NCBI GenBank assembly: GCA_049794535.1
Contig: JBARCX010000331.1
Coordinates: 1-18,970, forward strand
Direction: 5' to 3'
Source of the DNA: JBARCX01 sp049794535
Lineage (GTDB): Bacteria > Pseudomonadota > Gammaproteobacteria > Xanthomonadales > Rhodanobacteraceae
DNA: 18,970 bases
The notes beneath the pieces were generated by a model. That model ran no database searches. It saw only the letters and a list, made by a program, of their open reading frames with translations, and had not been told where the DNA came from. Made by a program: the position numbers and the translations under genes. How positions within the stretch are numbered: the first letter of the stretch is position 1; each line of letters begins with the position of its first letter. Positions 7,580 through 14,985 of this stretch are shown piece by piece.

Positions 7580-9457
7580 CTACTGCAGGTACTTCAATAA
7601 TTCCTCGACCGCAGGCTCAAGCCGTGTGCCATTGGTGAGTAGGCGCAACTCGGGCGTTTCCGGAGTTTCGTAAGGCGAATCGATACCGGTGAAGTTACGG
7701 ATTTCGCCAGCACGCGCTTTGCGATAAAGGCCTTTGGGATCACGCCGTTCGCATTCCTCCAGCGGCGTGTCGACGAAGACCTCGATGAATTCGCCCTCAT
7801 CGAATAAGTGGCGGGCGAACTGGCGCTCACTGCGGAACGGCGAGATAACGCACACCAGTACGATCAGTCCCGCATCCACCATCAGATGCGCTACTTCGGC
7901 GACTCGACGCACATTCTCCACGCGAGCCTCGGCGGTGAAGCCAAGATCACGGTTAAGGCCATGTCGAAGATTGTCACCATCAAGCATGTAAGTGTGATAA
8001 CCCAACGCATGCAGACGCCGTTCGAGCAGGTTCGCAATCGTGGATTTGCCGGCGCCAGACAAGCCGGTAAACCACAGGCAACGCGGTCGCTGTCCCTTGT
8101 TGAGGCCGCGCACCTGCTTGTCGATATCGACGTGTTGCCAATGCACATTCGCAGCGCGCCGCAAGGCAAAGTCCAGCATGCCGCAGGCGACGGTGGCGTG
8201 GGTTTGCCGGTCGATCAGGATGAAGCCACCCAGGGTGCGGTTAGTGGCATACGTCTCGAACGCGATCGCATGATCGAGATCGAGGTTGCAGTAACCGACT
8301 TCGTTCAACTCCAGTCGATGCGCGGCCAACTGAGCTTGCGTGTTGACGTCTACCTTGTGCTTGATCGAGGTGACTCGCGCATTGACCGTGCGCGTGCCGA
8401 TCTTCAACCAGTAGCTGCGATTGGGAAGTAATGCTTCGTCACCCATCCAGAGCACATGCGCGGCAAACTGATCGGTTTCCGGTGCGGGACGTGCGGCATC
8501 GGCAATGACATCACCTCGGCTGGCATCGAGTTCGCGATCCAGTGTAAGCGTCACCACTTGTCCGGCCACGGCGTGTGGTAAGTCACCATCGGCAGTGACT
8601 ACACGTTCGATCCGCGCGCGCTGGCCGCCGGGTTGCACCACGATTTCGTCGCCCGGTGCAACACGGCCACCACAGATCGTGCCGGCGTATCCGCGAAACG
8701 ATTGGTCTGGCCGATTGACCCATTGCACCGGCATGCGGAAGTCCGTTGCCAGTGCCACCGTTGCTTCGGCTGTTTCCAAGGCTTCGAGTAAGGTTGCGCC
8801 GTGATACCAGGGCATGCGCGTTGAGCGCTGCCCCACGTTGTCGCCAAGGATCGCCGACACCGGCAATCCGACGACCGTATGGATGCCGAGGCTGTGTGCC
8901 AGCTCGCTGTATTCGGCGAGAATGGCCTCGTAGGTTTCTTGCTGATAGTCGATCAAATCCATCTTGTTCACCGCCAGTATCACTTGGCGGATGCCCAGCA
9001 GTGCGCAGATGTAGGTATGTCGCCGTGTCTGCGGCAGGAGGCCCTTGCGCGCGTCGACCAGCACCACCGCCAGCTCGGCATTCGATGCGCCGGTAGCCAT
9101 GTTGCGCGTGTACTGCTCATGGCCAGGGCAATCGGCTACGATGAAGCTGCGCTGTGCGGTGTGGAAATAGCGATACGCCACGTCGATGGTGATGCCTTGC
9201 TGACGCTCTGCATCGAGACCATCGGTCAATAACGAGAAGTCGAGTTGTCCGCTCGCGGGTTGCGCATGACCGGCCTGCTGTTGCCCGGATTGTTGTCGGC
9301 GGCTGTCACGCTCCAATGCGGCGAGCTGATCATCGGGAACCATGCCTGCGTCGTACAGCAGCCGTCCCAGTAGCGTGCTTTTGCCATCATCCACGCTGCC
9401 GCACGTGATGAAGCGCAGTAGGCCGCGAGCGCTATCGCTCGTATCAATGCCAGCCAT
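7580..9457 (-). CDS. cysNC: bifunctional sulfate adenylyltransferase subunit 1 / adenylylsulfate kinase
   Basis: A 625-residue cytosolic fusion. The N-terminal GTPase half (CysN) activates ATP sulfurylase to form APS; the C-terminal half (CysC) phosphorylates APS to PAPS. CysN motifs are G1 GSVDDGKST (20-28), the QGITIDVAYRYF switch I region (87-98), G3 DCPGHE (109-114) and G4 NKMD (164-167), followed by beta-barrel domains to about 445. CysC has its P-loop GLSGAGKST (465-473), the APS-contacting DGDNLRHGLNRDLGF (493-507), SPFRSERQ with Ser539 at the position of the family's phospho-serine, and LYRKARAGEI. Both halves look intact. The GTPase half has a slightly Gln-rich loop at 55-72. It overlaps cysD by one base (TGATG), indicating translational coupling. 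Confidence 0.97.
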   Translation of the reverse strand: MAGIDTSDSARGLLRFITCGSVDDGKSTLLGRLLYDAGMVPDDQLAALERDSRRQQSGQQQAGHAQPASGQLDFSLLTDGLDAERQQGITIDVAYRYFHTAQRSFIVADCPGHEQYTRNMATGASNAELAVVLVDARKGLLPQTRRHTYICALLGIRQVILAVNKMDLIDYQQETYEAILAEYSELAHSLGIHTVVGLPVSAILGDNVGQRSTRMPWYHGATLLEALETAEATVALATDFRMPVQWVNRPDQSFRGYAGTICGGRVAPGDEIVVQPGGQRARIERVVTADGDLPHAVAGQVVTLTLDRELDASRGDVIADAARPAPETDQFAAHVLWMGDEALLPNRSYWLKIGTRTVNARVTSIKHKVDVNTQAQLAAHRLELNEVGYCNLDLDHAIAFETYATNRTLGGFILIDRQTHATVACGMLDFALRRAANVHWQHVDIDKQVRGLNKGQRPRCLWFTGLSGAGKSTIANLLERRLHALGYHTYMLDGDNLRHGLNRDLGFTAEARVENVRRVAEVAHLMVDAGLIVLVCVISPFRSERQFARHLFDEGEFIEVFVDTPLEECERRDPKGLYRKARAGEIRNFTGIDSPYETPETPELRLLTNGTRLEPAVEELLKYLQ

Positions 9458-10383
9458 CAGAAGTAACCTTCTTGCTTCTTGCGCTCCATCGAAGCCGTGG
9501 GGTCTTGGTCAATGACCCGCCCTTGCCGTTCAGAGCTGCGCGAACTCGCCATCTCCTCGATGATCTTGTCTAGCGTGTCGGCGGACGATTCCACGGCACC
9601 GGTGAGCGGATAACAGCCCAGCGTACGGAAGCGCACTTCGCGCATCTGCGCCTGCTCGCCTTCGCGCAGGGTGAAGCGATCGTCATCGACCATGATCAGC
9701 GCTCCGTCACGCTCGACCACCGGGCGCTGTTTGGCGAAGTACAGCGGTACCACAGGAATGTTTTCGCGCTGGATGTAGAGCCAGACATCCATTTCCGTCC
9801 AGTTCGACAATGGAAAGGCGCGTACGCTTTCACCCTTATGGATATGTGTGTTGTAGAGATTCCACAGCTCAGGCCGCTGACGCTTTGGATCCCAACGGTG
9901 CTGCGCATTGCGGAACGAGAACACGCGCTCCTTGGCGCGCGACTTTTCCTCGTCGCGACGAGCGCCGCCGATAGCTGCATCAAAACCGTATTTATCCAGC
10001 GCTTGCTTCAGCGCGGCGGTCTTCATGATGTCGGTATGCACCGTCGAGCCGTGCGTCAGCGGTGAAATGCCTTGCCGCACCCCCTCTTCGTTGATATGCA
10101 CGAGCACCTCGACATCGCCCTTCGCAGCCACCTGATCACGGAGTGCGATCATCTCGCGAAATTTCCAGGTGGTATCGACATGCAGCAAGGGCATCGGTGG
10201 CCGTGCTGGATAGAACGCCTTGCGCAGCAAGTGCAGCAGGACGGACGAATCCTTGCCGATGGAATACAGCATCACCGGTCGTTGGAAGTTGGCGGCTACC
10301 TCGCGAAAAATGTGGATGCTTTCGGCTTCCAGCTCGTCCAGGTGCGCAGAGGGTCGGTTCATCGGTTTGGTGGAATCAGACAT
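9457..10383 (-). CDS. cysD: sulfate adenylyltransferase subunit 2
   Basis: The catalytic ATP-sulfurylase subunit, working with CysN to make APS from sulfate and ATP in assimilatory sulfate reduction. It is 308 residues with start ATG at 10383 (MSDSTKPMNRPS); family members have about 302. The PP-loop SIGKDSS is at 41-47. GARRDEEKSRAKERVFSFR and the C-terminal ERKKQEGYF are diagnostic. The frame is open 20 codons further to 10443 (MPVHRP), but that extension runs through the divergent promoter region. A start at 10362 (MNRPSAHL, 301 aa) is a close alternative; neither has a strong Shine-Dalgarno. Its stop overlaps the cysNC start, forming a two-gene operon. cysH/cysIJ are not in the window. 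Confidence 0.95.
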   Translation of the reverse strand: MSDSTKPMNRPSAHLDELEAESIHIFREVAANFQRPVMLYSIGKDSSVLLHLLRKAFYPARPPMPLLHVDTTWKFREMIALRDQVAAKGDVEVLVHINEEGVRQGISPLTHGSTVHTDIMKTAALKQALDKYGFDAAIGGARRDEEKSRAKERVFSFRNAQHRWDPKRQRPELWNLYNTHIHKGESVRAFPLSNWTEMDVWLYIQRENIPVVPLYFAKQRPVVERDGALIMVDDDRFTLREGEQAQMREVRFRTLGCYPLTGAVESSADTLDKIIEEMASSRSSERQGRVIDQDPTASMERKKQEGYF

Positions 10384-10479
10384 CGCCGTATTCTGCCATG
10401 GTCGTCCGGCGCTAAATATGATGCGTGGCCGATGAACAGGCATGCGCCGAAGGGAGGTGGCGCACGTAGAATTGCCGCC

Positions 10480-11355
10480 ATGACAAAGCAGGCGGGTTTT
10501 GACTATCAGGGGTTCCAGCGCTGGCGGCGGCCGTTCGAGATCGGCTTCTGGGTCGCGTTCTATGGGCTAAACGCACTGTTTAACAGTGTGACGTCGGCGA
10601 TCGACCATACCCGGTTTCCAGCCTGGCAGCCTTGGGTATGGGAGTGGAGCAGCGCGCTGGTCATGATCGCACTGGTACCAGCGGTGGTTGCCGCCGAGCG
10701 GCATTGGCCGATCCGGTTTGGGGTCTGGCGGCGCAACCTGCCGCGCCATCTGCTGGCCAGCGTGGGGTTCAGTCTCATTCATGTGGGCGGCATGGTCGTG
10801 CTGCGTAAGCTGGCTTATGGCGTGGCAGGGCAGCACTACGATTTTGGCCCGTGGTGGTTCAATTTCGGCTATGAGTACCTCAAGGATGTGCGCACCTATT
10901 TCGGCACCATCACGCTGATCATCCTGTACAAGCTGTGGCTGTTGCGCCTGCAAGGCGAGGCTAGTCTGCTGGATGCGCCGGACGAAGGGCTGCCAGTCGA
11001 GCCGGTGGAGCGGCCGGAGCGCTTTCTGGTGCGCAAGCTAGGCAAGGAGTTTCTGCTCGCTGCGCGTGAGATCGAGTGGCTACAGGCTTCCGGCAATTAC
11101 GTGAACCTGCACGTACGTGGTCGTGACTACCCACTGCGCGCAACGATGGCCAGCATTGAGACGCGGCTGGATCCGCAGCGCTTTGTACGCGTGCACCGTA
11201 GCTACTTCGTCAATCTGGATTACCTGGCCGAGATCGAGCCGCTGGAAACCGGTGACGCCCGTTTGCATCTGCGCGATGGCGCGAAGATCCCATGCAGTCG
11301 GCGTTATCGGGTCGCCTTGCGCGAGCAGGTGGGGCAGCCGGTTGCGGCTGAGTAA
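10480..11355 (+). CDS. LytTR-family transcriptional regulator with N-terminal membrane domain
   Basis: A 291-residue protein. Residues about 20-155 contain four hydrophobic segments (near 22-40, 57-72, 92-108 and 142-156). A Pro/Glu-rich linker (165-180) leads to a LytTR DNA-binding domain (about 183-285) with the hallmark LQASGNYVNLHV (201-212) and FVRVHRSYFVNL (236-247 region). It probably acts as a membrane-tethered regulator without a receiver domain. No partner kinase is adjacent. The start is ATG at 10480: the same frame extends far upstream, but that part is antisense to cysD. A TAGAAT element (10467-10472) ends only 7 bases before the ATG, so a leaderless transcript is possible. An ATG at 10432 is an alternative start. 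It is divergent from cysD. Confidence 0.88.
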   Translation: MTKQAGFDYQGFQRWRRPFEIGFWVAFYGLNALFNSVTSAIDHTRFPAWQPWVWEWSSALVMIALVPAVVAAERHWPIRFGVWRRNLPRHLLASVGFSLIHVGGMVVLRKLAYGVAGQHYDFGPWWFNFGYEYLKDVRTYFGTITLIILYKLWLLRLQGEASLLDAPDEGLPVEPVERPERFLVRKLGKEFLLAAREIEWLQASGNYVNLHVRGRDYPLRATMASIETRLDPQRFVRVHRSYFVNLDYLAEIEPLETGDARLHLRDGAKIPCSRRYRVALREQVGQPVAAE

Positions 11356-11356
11356 C

Positions 11357-11383
11357 GGATCGTCAAACTACTGGATCGTCAAA
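11357..11383. repeat. 11-bp direct repeats downstream of the LytTR gene
   Basis: GGATCGTCAAA occurs at 11357-11367 and again at 11373-11383 (period 16), directly after the regulator's stop and about 65-90 bases before the next start. It may be a binding site for the following lipoprotein gene or a small duplication. Confidence 0.6.
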
Positions 11384-11447
11384 GTTGCGCTGTGGTGGCG
11401 GCTCGTTCCAAGCTAGTCGCCAATCTACTTGCGGGCGCCTGTCGATC

Positions 11448-12200
11448 ATGAATCCATCTTTTCGCCGTTCTGCCGTTGTCGCTGCCGTGTGTGGCGTGTT
11501 GGTTCTAGCCGGTTGCTCCCAGCAGAGCGCGGCCCCCGCCCCGGATGCCGCACAGGTGCAAGCGCAGGCACAAGCTTCACAAGCGTCCAAGCAGCTGGAC
11601 ACCTATCGGCAACTGTTGCGCATCAAGAATGACCAGATGGCCTCGTCACTGGGTCAGGACATTGTTGACCACTACCCAAACACCGACGCCGCCAAGGAAG
11701 TGCAGCAGACCTTGCCGGAGGTGCAGCAGCGCTGGAAAGAGAACAGCGAGCAGGCACGCCTCAAGGCGCTGTGGTTGTATCAGGTCGGGCCGATGGAGGG
11801 CGGGACCCAGTCCACCGCCACCCTATACAGCAGTAAGCCGACGGGCGATCACATGGTGCGCTTGATACTGCGCCGGCATACCACCTGGGGCCAGAGCGTG
11901 TTCCTGTTCGGCAGCGGGCACGGTTTCGTATGTAAGGGTAACTGCACCATTCCCGCCACGTTCGATGGCAAGCCGCACGGGTTGCGTGCGTTCCTGCCTA
12001 CGACGGGTGAGCCGGCAATCTTCATTCGTGATGACAAGGAGTTCATCACCGCTTTGCAGAAAGCGAAGAAAATCACGATGGATCTCACTCTGCAGGATGG
12101 CGAAGAGAAAGAGACGCTGGTCTATGAAGTGGCCGGGTTCGATCCGACTAAATGGGTCGGCGTTGGCAAGGGCGTCAACGCAAAAAGCGAAAAGAAGTAG
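11448..12200 (+). CDS. putative lipoprotein of unknown function
   Basis: A 250-residue protein. The N-terminus is MNPSFRRSAV, a hydrophobic core, then the lipobox LAGC with the acylated cysteine at 23. Ser follows at +2, which suggests outer-membrane rather than inner-membrane retention (the +2 rule, established for E. coli). An Ala/Gln-rich segment (26-50) likely forms a linker or helix. The globular part has a CKGNC pair (C162, C166) followed by a conserved-looking FDGKPHGLRAF and ends with a YEVAGFDPTKW motif. Similar CxxxC...FDG...GFDP layouts occur in uncharacterised proteobacterial envelope proteins. I do not assign a function. The start was chosen at 11448 because upstream codons do not form part of a signal peptide; no strong Shine-Dalgarno is visible. 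Confidence 0.8.
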   Translation: MNPSFRRSAVVAAVCGVLVLAGCSQQSAAPAPDAAQVQAQAQASQASKQLDTYRQLLRIKNDQMASSLGQDIVDHYPNTDAAKEVQQTLPEVQQRWKENSEQARLKALWLYQVGPMEGGTQSTATLYSSKPTGDHMVRLILRRHTTWGQSVFLFGSGHGFVCKGNCTIPATFDGKPHGLRAFLPTTGEPAIFIRDDKEFITALQKAKKITMDLTLQDGEEKETLVYEVAGFDPTKWVGVGKGVNAKSEKK

Positions 12201-12265
12201 GCCGCGCGTCCACGCATCGACAAGCGCCGCGTTAACACGCACAGCCTTTGACGGAGATCGCGGTT

Positions 12266-12733
12266 ATGTTCACTCCACGTCTATGGATCGGTTGTGCAAT
12301 GGTGGCACTGCTAACCGCGTGCTCCAGCGTGCCCTATACACAGCGCATGCAACAGCGGCAGGCCGCCTATGCAGCAGCTGCTGGCACGTCCGTGCGCAGC
12401 TTCCGTTTCTTCACCCTCTATTCGTGGGAGCCGCTGAGCGATACCCAGTTGGCCGTCTATACCCGGCCTAATCAGGCCTGGCTGCTGGATGTGCAAAGTG
12501 GCTGCCAGAACCTGAGTTTTACGAATGGGATCGGGCTGACGTCCAGCGTGAATGAAGTGTCGGCGCGCTTCGACAAGGTGCTTACCGGGCGGCGCTACAT
12601 CCCATGCATCATCACGCAGATTCGCCCGGTCGATCTGGCCACGTTGAAGGTGGAGCAAGAGGCGCAGCGCAAGATCAATGCGGAGCCGCGGCAGCCAGAT
12701 CAGCCGTCATCGAGGCCGGCAGCGGGAGGCTGA
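12266..12733 (+). CDS. DUF6491-type small lipoprotein
   Basis: A 155-residue protein. The signal peptide MFTPRLWIGCAMVALLTAC ends in a lipobox with the cysteine at 19, followed by Ser-Ser. The central domain (about 44-125: FRFFTLYSWEPLSDTQLAVY, WLLDV, C80, LTSSVNEV, FDKVLTGRRYIPC114) matches the DUF6491 pattern known mainly from Xanthomonadales. C80 and C114 could form a disulfide in the periplasm. The tail is Pro/Gln/Arg-rich and probably disordered. The start ATG at 12266 has GGAG at 12253-12256. It is 65 bases after the preceding lipoprotein, so the two are plausibly one transcript. It is convergent with the diiron protein gene (11-base gap, no terminator seen). Function unknown. Confidence 0.8.
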   Translation: MFTPRLWIGCAMVALLTACSSVPYTQRMQQRQAAYAAAAGTSVRSFRFFTLYSWEPLSDTQLAVYTRPNQAWLLDVQSGCQNLSFTNGIGLTSSVNEVSARFDKVLTGRRYIPCIITQIRPVDLATLKVEQEAQRKINAEPRQPDQPSSRPAAGG

Positions 12734-12744
12734 TTGTCTCGGGA

Positions 12745-13566
12745 TTACTGTAGAAACAGTCGCTCGGTAATTCGCGCCAGCGGTTTCTCCAGTGAATTCT
12801 GCAAACGCACCGGCAGATCCAGCGGCTTGAGTAGCATCTTCACCGTCATCTCAGCAGGAATATGTCGACGCAACAGGCCTTGCGCGCGACCACTGATGCG
12901 TTTGAATTCCGCGTCGTTGTCCTTGTGCTGGGGGTAGCACTGGTTGAATACGTGGCGCAGCGCGATATCGCTGTCCTCGCTCTTGATCTCGTTGACCCGA
13001 CGCAGGATGGCGCGGAATACCTTGTAGCGACCGAAACCTTCGCGTTCGCGATACAGCCGATAGTGCTGGTAGAAGTGCTTGTAGTGACGCACCTCATCGC
13101 TCTTGATGTGGTTGGTGAGCTGCTTGAGTACCGGCTCATCGGTGATGTCGTTGAGCGCGCGATAGAGGCTGGCCGTGCCGGTTTCAACAACGCAACGGGC
13201 AGCGAGTTCCAGTCCGCGGCTGGATTCGAGTTGCTCGGCGGTACACACCGCGCCGTATTCTTTCCAGAACGATTCGAAGCCGGCGTCCCAATTGAATTCC
13301 GGCCATACGTGTCGCACATAGGCGGCTAATGCACGGCCGTGCTGCAGCTCCTCGTGTTCCCAGTGCTGGCTGAGCCAGGTCTGGAGCTCCTGATCACCGG
13401 CGAAGTGGTCGATCAGGTTTTGCGTGTACAGCTCTGATCCGCTTTCGACGAAGGATGAGCTGCACAGCAGGAAGAACAAATCTTCGTTGTGACGCACGCG
13501 AGCCACATCGATTTGTGCAAAGTCCAGGCTTTCCAGGGTCCAGGGCAGGACGGTGCTGTAGCTCAC
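12745..13566 (-). CDS. ferritin-like diiron protein of unknown substrate
   Basis: A 273-residue, probably cytosolic, all-helical protein. A complete carboxylate-bridged diiron ligand set is visible: E41 (FVESGSELY), E73xxH76 (EHEELQHGRAL), E128 (CVVETGTASLY) and E158xxH161 (SDEVRHYKHF). This is the pattern of ferritin-like oxygenases and desaturase-like proteins. The segment to about 175 is the four-helix bundle. The C-terminal 100 residues are Arg/Lys-rich with hydrophobic stretches (VKMLLKPLDLPVRL) and may be peripheral membrane or partner-binding. The start is GTG at 13566, with AGGA 7 bases upstream. Ferritin-like domain-containing protein is the safe name; oxidase, oxygenase or iron storage cannot be told apart here. 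Confidence 0.85.
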   Translation of the reverse strand: MSYSTVLPWTLESLDFAQIDVARVRHNEDLFFLLCSSSFVESGSELYTQNLIDHFAGDQELQTWLSQHWEHEELQHGRALAAYVRHVWPEFNWDAGFESFWKEYGAVCTAEQLESSRGLELAARCVVETGTASLYRALNDITDEPVLKQLTNHIKSDEVRHYKHFYQHYRLYREREGFGRYKVFRAILRRVNEIKSEDSDIALRHVFNQCYPQHKDNDAEFKRISGRAQGLLRRHIPAEMTVKMLLKPLDLPVRLQNSLEKPLARITERLFLQ

Positions 13567-13763
13567 GCGGTGTTCCTATGCGGGGCGGACAGCGACGCGA
13601 CGGTATGCCGTGCCGGTCAGCGCATGACGATTAAATGACAGTAAGCATACGGGCTGCGTGCGCGTGCGGATTAACGCAACCCGACCCGGTGGTAGGCATC
13701 GACGGCGCTATAGGCGAAGTTGCCTGCTTGAGGCATCTGTTCGCGCACAAGCAATCCGGGTTA

Positions 13764-13783
13764 GAGAGCTGGGGCAGGCTCTC
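13764..13783 (-). terminator. hairpin at the end of the usp gene
   Basis: GAGAGC (13764-13769) and GCTCTC (13778-13783) form a 6-bp stem with an 8-nt loop that starts inside the usp stop codon region. There is no U-tract, so intrinsic termination is doubtful. Confidence 0.35.
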
Positions 13784-14198
13784 AGCGGACCACGGTCACC
13801 GGCACATGCGCGCGAGCCAGTACATCGCCGGAGACCGAGCCAAGTAACCAGCGTGCGAGTGCGCCGCGGGCGGTGTGGCCAATCACAATGTGATCAACGC
13901 CGTGCTGTTGAACTTGAGCCAGCAGTACATCACCGGGGCTGCCGTGGGTCAGCTCGATATCCACCAGGGTGTCAGCATCCGGCACGATGGCCTTGAGTTC
14001 TTCCAGCAGCTCTTGTGCGCGCTTTGCGCCAGAGTCGGCCATCATCAGTGCGCAAGCATCGGCGCCAGCCTCCGTCACCTCCAACACGGATACCACGCGC
14101 ACGCGACCGCCTGCAGCTCGCGCTACCTCCATGGCGAGCTGAAACGCACGTCGAGAGGTGTCAGAACCGTCATAACCGACTAGCGAATACTTGAGCAT
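13782..14198 (-). CDS. universal stress protein UspA family
   Basis: A 138-residue single-domain Usp. It begins MLKYSLVGYDGSDTSRRAFQ, with Asp10 at the usual nucleotide-contacting position, and ends VIGHTARGALARWLLGSVSG...HVPVTVV. This corresponds to the ATP-binding signature G-x2-G-x9-G-S/T, but the second glycine is alanine (GHTA), so nucleotide binding may be altered. The family acts in general stress survival, often as dimers. ATG at 14198 is preceded by a strong GGAGGA site (plus-strand 14202-14207). The gene stands alone, divergent from the secreted protein at 14426. No clear Anr/FNR box was found in the 227-base divergent region. Confidence 0.92.
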   Translation of the reverse strand: MLKYSLVGYDGSDTSRRAFQLAMEVARAAGGRVRVVSVLEVTEAGADACALMMADSGAKRAQELLEELKAIVPDADTLVDIELTHGSPGDVLLAQVQQHGVDHIVIGHTARGALARWLLGSVSGDVLARAHVPVTVVR

Positions 14199-14258
14199 AT
14201 TTCCTCCGTGAGGAGCGTAGGCCTATGAAACTAGTCTGCGCGGTAAGTTGTTAGCTAA

Positions 14259-14270
14259 GTATCAAGATAC
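14259..14270. repeat. short inverted repeat in the usp / secreted protein divergent region
   Basis: GTATC (14259-14263) AA GATAC (14266-14270) is a perfect 5-bp dyad with a 2-base spacer, 61 bases upstream of the usp start. It could be an operator half for the divergent promoters; the length is also compatible with chance. The rest of the 14199-14425 gap shows no gene. Confidence 0.3.
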
Positions 14271-14425
14271 GCGAGTGTGAGCCGTCTATGCACCTGCACA
14301 CGGACATCACAACTTGACTGCAAGGCTGAATAGCGCGGCAGGGGCTTGGCGAATGGTTCAGGTAATACGCGGGACACTTGCGATACGGCATTGATCGCCG
14401 TCACTCAATGTAAAGGAGAGTACCC

Positions 14426-14884
14426 ATGAGTAAACGTACCCTAGGTTTGACTGCTGCCCTGCTGCTTTGCGCGGGTGGACTGGCTAGCTTGCCGGTTAGC
14501 CCGGTGCATGCTGCCGATGCCGATCTGAAGTGCCACCTGAAGTTTAATCTGGCCGGTTGGTCCGCGATCTATGAGCATGCCGAAGGCGCAGGTATCGTGA
14601 CATGCGATAACGGTGAGCGCTCGAAAGTGAAGATCAACGTGGTGGGTGGTGGCCTGACCGCTGGCAAATTCCGCATCGATAACGGCACGGGCGAGATCAG
14701 CCACGTGCGCAGCATCAAGGATGTGTTTGGCGATTACGCAGAGGCTGGTGCCCAGGCGGGTGTGATCAAGAGTGGTACTGCGCAAGTGCTGACCAAAGGC
14801 ACTACGTCCCTGGCGCTAGCGGGTACAGGCGAAGGCGTTGACCTTGGTGTGTCAGTCGGCAAGTTCACCATTACCCGGGATTAA
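14426..14884 (+). CDS. secreted protein of unknown function
   Basis: A 152-residue protein with a clear Sec signal peptide (MSKRTLGLTAALLLCAGG to the VHA-ADA cleavage site after residue 29). The mature part is Gly-rich with two cysteines (C36 and C60), and a C-terminal half rich in alternating Gly/Thr/Val (SLALAGTGEGVDLGVSVGKF), suggesting a small beta structure. I could not place it firmly in a named family; it looks like conserved periplasmic proteins common in gammaproteobacteria. ATG at 14426 follows AAAGGAGA (14411-14418), a strong ribosome site, which suggests high expression. A perfect terminator stem closes the gene, so it is probably monocistronic. Confidence 0.8.
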   Translation: MSKRTLGLTAALLLCAGGLASLPVSPVHAADADLKCHLKFNLAGWSAIYEHAEGAGIVTCDNGERSKVKINVVGGGLTAGKFRIDNGTGEISHVRSIKDVFGDYAEAGAQAGVIKSGTAQVLTKGTTSLALAGTGEGVDLGVSVGKFTITRD

Positions 14885-14902
14885 TCGGGCATCGTGTTGT
14901 TC

Positions 14903-14934
14903 CGACAAAGGGCGCCGCAGGGCGCCCTTTGTCG
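14903..14934 (+). terminator. strong hairpin terminator with 14-bp perfect stem
   Basis: CGACAAAGGGCGCC (14903-14916), loop GCAG, GGCGCCCTTTGTCG (14921-14934): a perfect 14-bp stem with a 4-nt loop, 19 bases after the stop of the secreted protein. The distal arm contains TTT but no long U-run follows, so termination may be factor-assisted or the stem may protect the 3' end. Confidence 0.75.
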
Positions 14935-14985
14935 TATGGCGGCGTACACTGGCGGTTCGCTCTTCATCCCGTCGGAGAACCTGCC

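Noticed and set aside
10072..10479. 136-codon upstream extension of the LytTR reading frame
   Set aside because: The extension is antisense to cysD and lacks similarity to the LytTR family; the frame just happens to stay open.
11357..11383. LytTR autoregulatory binding site
   Set aside because: The repeat has a period of 16 bp and no GTT-centred element, whereas LytTR sites usually have about 21-bp period; it was kept only as a direct repeat.
14199..14425. Possible Anr/FNR site upstream of usp (TTGATAC on the minus strand)
   Set aside because: Only one half (TTGAT) is present; the required ATCAA half at 4-base spacing is missing.
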